A stretch of 10,762 nucleotides of DNA from an uncultured Pseudomonadales bacterium. Lineage in GTDB: Bacteria; Pseudomonadota; Gammaproteobacteria; Pseudomonadales; Porticoccaceae. Below, piece by piece: positions 5,441 to 10,762 of this stretch (position 1 is the first letter of the stretch; each line of letters starts with the position of its first letter). Where the stretch lies: NCBI GenBank assembly GCA_937998635.1, contig CALLDA010000086.1, positions 1 to 10,762 on the forward strand, read 5' to 3'. The notes beneath the pieces are model-generated. The model was not told where the DNA came from. It searched no databases and was given only the letters and a program-made list of their open reading frames with translations. A program made the translations under genes and the position numbers.

Positions 5441-8400
5441 TTAACTGGCCTCGCTGGCATCGGTGATTATAGGTGCACCAGTAGTTATAGATACTGGTTC
5501 GCCTGGTCCCGAGGAAGGAGATTCCGGGACTATTTTCTCGGGTGGAATTCCTCCTGGCGGGGAGACTGATGCTTCAGACGTGACAGTCTTCGATAAAGTC
5601 ACTACGTTTTCCGAAACTACACGATCTGCCGGTACTGAGGGCCCTTTTATTTTTTTTACACGGGTGGCCTTGCCCAGTAATGCACCATTACCAGGCAACG
5701 CACCATTACCAGTAGTCGAGGGTCTTCTCGCCACCTTGACTTTTCTTCGAGGGGTTGGTGTTCTGCGAGGAGTCGGTTCTTTTCGAGTGGAAGTTTTTTT
5801 CTTTTTGGTGTCCAGGGCTTTGCCATCCGGGCTTTCTTTGGGTATAGCATTGCTGCCTGTGACGCTTTTTTTCATTCTTGCCAGAGATGTTTTAGTCAAC
5901 GATTCGTATCTGACAGTTTTGGGGTTAAACCAATAAGTTCGACCTTTAGCCAAAGCGATCTCGGGTAGGCCTTCATCTTTCAAGGTCTGTTTTCTGATCT
6001 GCTGTCCTAAAGTCATAGGTAATTTATCAACAATACGGATAATCACGGGTCTATTTTTAGCATCAAGCGAGGCATTAACCAGTTTGCTGAGTTCTGCGGC
6101 GGAGAAACTCGTTTTATTTCGGAGTGACAGCGCTACCGCAGGTATTTCGTGATCGTAGCCATCAAAGGACAAGCCGTAGGCGGCCGCAAGGCTTATACAG
6201 TCGAGTTGCCAGACCGCATTCTCAATGGCGAGGCTAGCAATGTAGTCATCTTTGGTTTTGATCAGGTTTCTTTGGGTGTCGAGAAAACGATATTCACCAT
6301 CTTCGTCGATCATGAACATATCACCGGATACCTGCCAGCAATCGCCTTTTTCAAAAACATTGTGAACAGCTCGATTATGCTGATGACCGTGCTTATTGTC
6401 TGACTTTGCGAGCAACATTCCCGCAGTGCCGTTGGGCGCGGGACACAGGTAACCGGCGGCGTCATAATAAGGCTTGTTGTGATCATGATCCCAGTAGACC
6501 AGGGCAACATCACTGCTGCCCGGAATGGGTTCAACCACAGGCCCAGGTTTTTTACAGCTAATGTTGGCAAGGTAAGCGTTAGTGTCTCGCGAAACAAAAA
6601 TCTCCATGACCTTCGTGTCTGGAAAACGCTGTAATACTCGTTTACACAGGGGTTCAGGCATCCCGACCCCGGTAAACAAACGAATCGAATGCCCGTTTTC
6701 CAGTTTATTGGGCGGTGAGTCCACCAGCTTACGCAACATGCAACCGGAATAAAAAACAATGCGAGCGCCATAGGCTCTCGCTTCTTTCCAGAATGTGCCG
6801 ACGTCAAATTTGCCTGCTACCGCGACCCGGGCGCCAGCGACCAGCGAGGCGCTGACCGATACCAGTAACCCGGTTGGATCATGGAGTGGTGTCCAGCAAT
6901 AAGCTGTATCTGAAGACACAAGGGCTGTGGCGGATGCCGTCCCTAGCGCTGACAGGGCCCAGCGGCGGTTAGTAATATAATCACAGCGGGTTTCGTTGGC
7001 TCGACCTGAAAACAAAATAAAAGCAATCTCGTCAGCCTTTCCCGGGGATGCCTGGTACCAGTCTGGAACGGCCACTCGGCTGGGATCAATTTCCTCCATA
7101 TCATTGACACCAGGCGGTAAATTACGCTGAGAGCGACCAAAACCGCCCAGGATATGTACCTGGCCCGAAAAGTTTTTTACTGCAGCCTCGGCATTTTCAG
7201 GATCAGCGATCAGATGCTGGACTCCTCCTAGCTTGAGTTCGGTGGTCAGTTGAATATTCGTGCCGATATTGCGTAGCAACACGGCCACAGCACCGAGTCG
7301 GTTGACGGCCATAATAGTGGCCAGAGAGGATGGGCGTGCATGCATAACGATGCCCACATGGTCGCCGGTACGAACGCCGATCGAAATCAGCCCGCGGACG
7401 ATATTGTCAACACGCTTACTGGCATCCGAATAATTGTGGGCTCGTCCATCGTAAAGAAAATATGTGTCCTGTGGTGCTTTTTCAGCTTGCTCCTCCAGCG
7501 CCAGTGCGAAACCCACACGAGTTTCGCTGTTCAGGTTTTCCAGTCTGGACAAGTAGGATAGATGGGAACTGAAATTGCTGGTGATCGATTGAATCGAACT
7601 AGAAGTAATGCCAAACAGATCTGCGGCCATACCAAAGGTGCCTTTGCCCATTCCCCAAAGAGTTTTAGCAGCAGCTGCGGGCAAAGAGTCGTCGCGACTG
7701 TCGGCCAGGACCTGGGGGTTCTCAAATTCTCCTAAAGGGTACACAGTACTGGGTTGTTCAGCCTTGCCTTCCTGCCACTTAACCCATTGCGCCACTGAGG
7801 GCCAGGTGTTTTGCATGGCTCCGGAACCCACCACAATACCCATATGGCCGCCCTGAACGGGTAGTTCGAACAATTCAGCATTTGGCACTGCGTCCGCGAT
7901 ACCGCGAACCGAGCCGGCACGTGCAATTTCATCGTTACTGCCAATCACAGCCAGAATAGGGCAGGTGATTTCCGTTAGCGATATGGCCCGGCCTTCGACA
8001 ACGCAACCGCCCGACACCAGCCGGTTGCCCATTAGCATTTGCGCCAAAAATTCTTGCAGGGCCGGTCCTGGCCAGGCAACGAAGCCTTCGCCACCAAGAA
8101 AGCTCCTACCTTCCTCGGTTTGTAACAAGGCGTCTCGATCATGTAGCGAGCCCAGAAAAGCGATCATGCGCTTGATTTCCTTGGTAGGACTCATCAACTT
8201 AAACAGGTTCTTGGTTGCCCATGCGGGCACGACTGACGGAGTGAGACTTTTCGGAATGACTTTGCCGATGGTTTCAAAAACTTTAGTGGTCACTTCGTCT
8301 GGCACACCAGGTAAAAAATTCTTGTATATATTCACCGGTGAGCCAAAGGTGAAGATTGACGCGACGTCGTTTGAATTGCGCAATGCCGTAGCTAGGTAGC

Positions 8401-8854
8401 AAAAAATGCCACCCTGAGAGTAACCACCTAAATGGACGGGCATATTTTTAGTTGACGAGACATGGTCGATGGCATCGTTCACTGCCAGAATATGGTCGCT
8501 AAAATCTCTTTCAAGTCCGCCCTCCTGATGCTCAGGTGCGCCAAAGTCCACTACCCAAACGGAATAACCCTGTTCAGTTAGATAAGCCACTGAACTGCTG
8601 TCGCTGGACATGTCATAAACATCGGCAGAGATCATCAGGGGGGGCACGAGAACAATGGGTACGCTTTTAGTATTTGATTGCTTGATTTCGTAACAGCGCA
8701 ATCGATAGTTAGCATTTTCGCTAGCAACGTAATAAACCGTACCGGTGCGCGGCTCTAATCTACCGAAGCGGGCAATAACCGATGCATTTTTCAATGCCAT
8801 GCTGATTCGTGAAGAAGCACCACTGCGTTCAGAAGAGTTTCCGTCTTGTTTCAT
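5441..8854 (-). CDS. PHA synthase-like hydrolase fused to a degenerate acyl-CoA synthetase-like domain, with basic tail
   Basis: The protein has 1137 residues and three parts. Residues about 35-365 are an alpha/beta hydrolase related to class III PHA synthase: GGYSQGG (143-149) with Ser146 where synthases have Cys, Asp308 in GSNDEI, His337 in GGHMG, then TWPSVAQW (350-357). The triad spacing is close to that of Allochromatium PhaC (Cys149, Asp302, His331). Residues about 445-975 have the ANL/FATP fold, but the ATP loop (612-624), the TEG motif position (SRDTN, 755-759) and the C-terminal catalytic Lys (Gln952 by my alignment) are altered; SGD (843-845) remains. Residues about 990-1137 are a Lys/Arg/Pro tail plus an acidic-polar end. 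The domain order recalls mycobacterial Rv1683/BCG1721, a lipid-droplet-associated acyl-CoA synthase/lipase of about 1000 residues. A role in storage lipid or polyester turnover is likely, with adenylation activity doubtful. The ATG has GAGG eight bases upstream (8863-8866). Confidence 0.85.
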   Translation of the reverse strand: MKQDGNSSERSGASSRISMALKNASVIARFGRLEPRTGTVYYVASENANYRLRCYEIKQSNTKSVPIVLVPPLMISADVYDMSSDSSSVAYLTEQGYSVWVVDFGAPEHQEGGLERDFSDHILAVNDAIDHVSSTKNMPVHLGGYSQGGIFCYLATALRNSNDVASIFTFGSPVNIYKNFLPGVPDEVTTKVFETIGKVIPKSLTPSVVPAWATKNLFKLMSPTKEIKRMIAFLGSLHDRDALLQTEEGRSFLGGEGFVAWPGPALQEFLAQMLMGNRLVSGGCVVEGRAISLTEITCPILAVIGSNDEIARAGSVRGIADAVPNAELFELPVQGGHMGIVVGSGAMQNTWPSVAQWVKWQEGKAEQPSTVYPLGEFENPQVLADSRDDSLPAAAAKTLWGMGKGTFGMAADLFGITSSSIQSITSNFSSHLSYLSRLENLNSETRVGFALALEEQAEKAPQDTYFLYDGRAHNYSDASKRVDNIVRGLISIGVRTGDHVGIVMHARPSSLATIMAVNRLGAVAVLLRNIGTNIQLTTELKLGGVQHLIADPENAEAAVKNFSGQVHILGGFGRSQRNLPPGVNDMEEIDPSRVAVPDWYQASPGKADEIAFILFSGRANETRCDYITNRRWALSALGTASATALVSSDTAYCWTPLHDPTGLLVSVSASLVAGARVAVAGKFDVGTFWKEARAYGARIVFYSGCMLRKLVDSPPNKLENGHSIRLFTGVGMPEPLCKRVLQRFPDTKVMEIFVSRDTNAYLANISCKKPGPVVEPIPGSSDVALVYWDHDHNKPYYDAAGYLCPAPNGTAGMLLAKSDNKHGHQHNRAVHNVFEKGDCWQVSGDMFMIDEDGEYRFLDTQRNLIKTKDDYIASLAIENAVWQLDCISLAAAYGLSFDGYDHEIPAVALSLRNKTSFSAAELSKLVNASLDAKNRPVIIRIVDKLPMTLGQQIRKQTLKDEGLPEIALAKGRTYWFNPKTVRYESLTKTSLARMKKSVTGSNAIPKESPDGKALDTKKKKTSTRKEPTPRRTPTPRRKVKVARRPSTTGNGALPGNGALLGKATRVKKIKGPSVPADRVVSENVVTLSKTVTSEASVSPPGGIPPEKIVPESPSSGPGEPVSITTGAPIITDASEAS
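5675..5710 (-). repeat. Two 18-bp units encoding GNGALP/GNGALL
   Basis: Residues 1049-1060 of the fusion protein are GNGALP followed by GNGALL. At DNA level GCACCATTACCAG (plus strand) recurs identically at 5682-5694 and 5700-5712, a period of 18. The near identity points to a recent duplication in the disordered tail. Confidence 0.8.
5741..5776 (-). repeat. Two 18-bp units encoding PTPRRT/PTPRRK
   Basis: Residues 1027-1038 of the fusion protein are PTPRRT then PTPRRK. Such Pro/Arg units resemble minor-groove or nucleic-acid-binding tails. They lie next to four consecutive Lys residues (1017-1020), forming the most basic part of the protein. Confidence 0.7.
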
Positions 8855-8866
8855 TACTACAACCTC

Positions 8867-9137
8867 ATGGTTACAACGATGTAAAAAGGACTTGACGCTT
8901 GTCGACGAGAGATGAAGTTAACCATAGTTATTAGTTATCGAGGAAATGAATTGAAGTTATAAGATTAGTGCTGGTGGCAAAGCTTCGAGTTATTGATAGG
9001 TAGTGATCAAAGTTAAGACGGAGCTCGCTTAAGAGGGCGCCCCTGAATAAACCTCAATATCAGGTCATCCAGGTGTCATGACCTCCGCAGCTGAGGAAAA
9101 TAAGTAGTTCGGTGGTTACTGGAATTTGGCGAGGATT
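8867..9137. promoter_or_regulatory. Upstream region of the fusion gene with 23-bp inverted repeat
   Basis: This is the promoter side of the 1137-residue gene (minus strand). The clearest element is AGGTCAT (9062-9068), nine bases, ATGACCT (9078-9084), a perfect seven-pair inverted repeat suited to a dimeric regulator. A weaker TTGAT-N8-ATCAA lies at 8993-9010, and an eight-base palindrome GGGCGCCC at 9035-9042. No convincing -35/-10 pair was found on the minus strand. The nearest AT-rich stretch is about 8921-8965. No reading frame here looks like a gene. Confidence 0.45.
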
Positions 9138-9165
9138 AGTTGAGACCCGTTAAGGGGTCTCAACT
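9138..9165 (-). terminator. Strong hairpin after the 401-residue hydrolase gene
   Basis: AGTTGAGACCC (9138-9148) and GGGTCTCAACT (9155-9165) form a perfect eleven-pair stem with a six-base loop, starting 15 bases past the hydrolase stop. On the minus strand the bases that follow are TAATCC, so the T-run is poor. On the plus strand TATATTTCG follows, which is slightly better. It most likely forms the 3' end of the hydrolase mRNA, and separates that gene from the downstream fusion gene. Confidence 0.65.
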
Positions 9166-9180
9166 TATATTTCGTTTAAA

Positions 9181-10386
9181 TCAGGCTTTGGATGGGAGTT
9201 GTTTTAACCCGGTAAACGACTCATCGAGGGCTTTGTCTATAAAGCTATTGACAGTTTTTTCCCAGGGAAAGGTGACGTGGTTGCCATGATACCACTCGAT
9301 TTCGGGACGTCCCCAGTGCTCCCATAGATCCAGGGGGTCTTCAGGTCGGGCTAGTCGGTCGAGGAGTCCGGCATAGATGTAGCGCCGTTTAGCGGCGACC
9401 TTCGGTTTCAGGGCTGTGGGTGAGATGACACGGGTCATTCTTTCTATGTCGTCCCATGGCATACCAATATTATCGAGGAAGTAGAGCAGATTTCTACTGC
9501 CCAGACGGCGCGCGGCGCGCACCAAATTAACGGCGGGAACACCGGCAATGGCGCAGGCAAGATTGCCTTCGAGGCCCGACAACATGGCGGTGGTGTAACC
9601 GCCCAGAGAAATGCCATGAACACCGATCTCTGGCGCGCCTTCCTTGCGAAGCCAGGCAATAATTCGCCGCAATTCAAACATCGCCTGGGCTTCAGTATGA
9701 ATGAGGTTTACATAGCCCGGAGAAAGAACCCCATCGCCGCTGGTTGGCCCTATTTTTCGTGGTCCGTGCAGGGGGATGACATATTGGAGAACATTAAGGC
9801 CTTTGTTTTCGTGCAAGGCTTTGGCGTGGAAGAAGGGCAGATCCATATAGGGCACGCCCATGCGATAGCCGTGGATATTTATCAACCAGGGGCGTTGAGG
9901 CCCAGAATGACGCAACACCCAGCAGTGGGCAGTGTGATTGGCTGTGTAACTCAGCCAACGATTGCGTCCTGATTCACCCATATGAGGAACATAACCGCTA
10001 TCGAATGTCATATGTTCGTAATGGATGCCCCGCGAGGTTTCCTTTTTGAATTTCACCTTGTCCATCGCTGGCGGCGTTTGATGATAGCCTCTGGGGTTAT
10101 CCAGCCAGCCTTTTGCTTCAAAAAATTCGAGGGCGTCCTCCATTTCGTCAGCGCAGCGCTTGCGGAATCCCGGTGTTGGAAAACGTAGTCTAGAGGCCAG
10201 ACCCAAGCCCACCATTAGGGCCTCATCGACACCGACCATGGCCATTGAACCCAAGGTCACCTTTGGTCGAGGCGCATTCTCAGGCCAGTCTAATATGTCA
10301 TTTATGGTATCGGAGCCGGGAATCCAGGTAGGGATCTGGACATCAGGGAGGTCGCGAGGTTTGGGTAAAAATGAGGCTAGTTTCAT
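9181..10386 (-). CDS. Alpha/beta hydrolase, substrate unknown
   Basis: A 401-residue serine hydrolase. The N-terminal 150 residues are a family-specific extension; the hydrolase core starts near PWLINIHGYRMG (166-177), whose HG is the usual oxyanion-hole strand. The nucleophile elbow is GISLGGY (258-264) with Ser260. Asp343 in GLLDRLARP and His367 or His370 in WYHGNHVTF are the likely acid and base. No signal peptide or lipobox is seen, so it is probably cytoplasmic. The start ATG has GGTGA seven bases upstream (10394-10398). It lies on the same strand as the PHA-synthase-like fusion but is separated by 326 bases with a strong hairpin, so it is probably its own transcript. An ester or thioester substrate linked to lipid storage is possible from context only. 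I do not recognise the specific subfamily. Confidence 0.85.
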   Translation of the reverse strand: MKLASFLPKPRDLPDVQIPTWIPGSDTINDILDWPENAPRPKVTLGSMAMVGVDEALMVGLGLASRLRFPTPGFRKRCADEMEDALEFFEAKGWLDNPRGYHQTPPAMDKVKFKKETSRGIHYEHMTFDSGYVPHMGESGRNRWLSYTANHTAHCWVLRHSGPQRPWLINIHGYRMGVPYMDLPFFHAKALHENKGLNVLQYVIPLHGPRKIGPTSGDGVLSPGYVNLIHTEAQAMFELRRIIAWLRKEGAPEIGVHGISLGGYTTAMLSGLEGNLACAIAGVPAVNLVRAARRLGSRNLLYFLDNIGMPWDDIERMTRVISPTALKPKVAAKRRYIYAGLLDRLARPEDPLDLWEHWGRPEIEWYHGNHVTFPWEKTVNSFIDKALDESFTGLKQLPSKA

Positions 10387-10417
10387 AGGAATTTCACCAT
10401 TAATTTAATTCAACTCC

Positions 10418-10438
10418 TTGACATAGTACCTTTGTCAA
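10418..10438. promoter_or_regulatory. TTGACA-N9-TGTCAA palindrome upstream of the hydrolase
   Basis: TTGACA (10418-10423) and TGTCAA (10433-10438) form a perfect six-pair inverted repeat with a nine-base centre, so a consensus -35 hexamer faces each way. On the minus strand TTCAAT (10446-10451) and TACTAT (10423-10428) are 17 bases apart and could be a promoter for the hydrolase that this palindrome overlaps. On the plus strand TTGTCA (10432-10437) is 19 bases from TATTAT (10457-10462). It could be an operator, or back-to-back promoters. Both are inferred. The remaining sequence up to 10623 shows nothing else clear. Confidence 0.45.
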
Positions 10439-10623
10439 TGGGGATATTGAAAGAAATATTATGTCCAGAAGGTGCCAACCTTTGAAGTAAAACAAGTTAT
10501 GCTCATCTAAATGCCTGATCTACTTAACTGCCCTTGACGCTTGGCAGTCTGTGTTGTCCGGGGTCATATTGGGTGTTAATTTTGCCGCCCAAATCTTCAC
10601 GGGCTGTACTAGGATATTAAGCC

Positions 10624-10762
10624 ATGATTTCTGCCGCGTTAATTCGCCTGCTGCCAGGATTACCTATTTTTGCTGGCCTGGTTTGGTTAATCGCATACAC
10701 CGATGTTATTCGGTCGATATACAGTGTTTTACCGGGTGCCCTGTTGCTCGGTGGCGGTGTGT
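10624..10762 (+). CDS. Start of a membrane protein, cut by the window edge
   Basis: An ATG at 10624 with AGGA nine bases upstream (10611-10614) opens a frame that stays open to the last base, giving 46 residues. It has hydrophobic stretches LIRLLPGLPIFAGLVWLIAY (6-25) and VLPGALLLGGGV (35-46) with a short polar stretch between, as in two successive membrane helices. It is divergent from the hydrolase. The family cannot be named from this fragment. Confidence 0.6.
   Translation, partial: MISAALIRLLPGLPIFAGLVWLIAYTDVIRSIYSVLPGALLLGGGV

Noticed and set aside
5675..5776. Short tandem repeats considered as a CRISPR or mobile repeat
   Set aside because: They are in-frame 18-base units encoding hexapeptides, with no spacers or terminal repeats.
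5463..5936. Plus-strand frame of 157 codons over the tail of the fusion gene
   Set aside because: It lies wholly antisense to a low-complexity Pro/Lys/Arg tail, which leaves the opposite strand free of stops. The fusion frame is continuous with clear domains upstream.
6310..6807. Minus-strand frame of 165 codons inside the fusion gene, considered as sign of a frameshift
   Set aside because: The main frame keeps recognisable ANL features throughout this stretch (SGD, the GSSDVAL region), so no frameshift is needed.

Overview
The window looks like a chromosomal segment of a Gram-negative, probably marine or environmental gammaproteobacterium. The reasons are family-level: a nitrate transporter paired with a PP2C/protein-kinase fusion (an arrangement known from Pseudomonas), a PhaD-type TetR regulator beside a PhaF-like phasin, and a large PHA-synthase-like/acyl-CoA-synthetase-like fusion of the kind described in mycobacterial lipid droplets. 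No genus can be assigned from sequence alone. I saw no tRNA, rRNA, CRISPR array or insertion sequence.

Left part (1-3733, + strand): a roughly 450-base non-coding region holds a textbook sigma-54 promoter (358-373) with NtrC-like enhancer half-sites 32 bp apart upstream. It drives a nitrate/nitrite MFS transporter (nasA/narK type, 452-1939). An 84-base gap with two potential RNA hairpins leads to a bifunctional PP2C phosphatase/Ser-Thr kinase with a C-terminal membrane anchor (2024-3733). The assimilatory nitrite reductase genes that follow this pair in Pseudomonas are not here. The next gene is convergent and belongs to another theme.

Middle part (3775-8854): a carbon-storage cluster. A PhaD-like TetR regulator (-) and a PhaF-like phasin (+) are divergent across 216 bases that contain an operator-like palindrome. 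The phasin ends at a strong intrinsic terminator. Converging on it is a 1137-residue protein (-). Its N-terminal half resembles a class III PHA synthase but carries Ser instead of Cys in a complete Ser-Asp-His triad. Its second half is an acyl-CoA-synthetase/FATP-like domain whose catalytic motifs look eroded. It ends in a long Lys/Arg/Pro-rich tail. Phasin and fusion both carry basic, DNA-binding-like tails.

Right part (8855-10762): an intergenic region with a 23-bp inverted repeat and a strong hairpin, a 401-residue alpha/beta hydrolase (-) of unknown substrate, and a divergent region with a TTGACA-N9-TGTCAA palindrome. Last comes the start of a membrane protein (+) that is cut by the window edge.

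Taken together, nitrogen-limitation-controlled nitrate uptake sits next to genes for storage-granule surface proteins and neutral-lipid or polyester enzymes. Nitrogen limitation is the usual trigger for such storage, but a functional link between the two blocks is inference. The points most worth a second look are the degenerate adenylation domain of the fusion protein, the sigma-54/NtrC module, and the shared basic tails.
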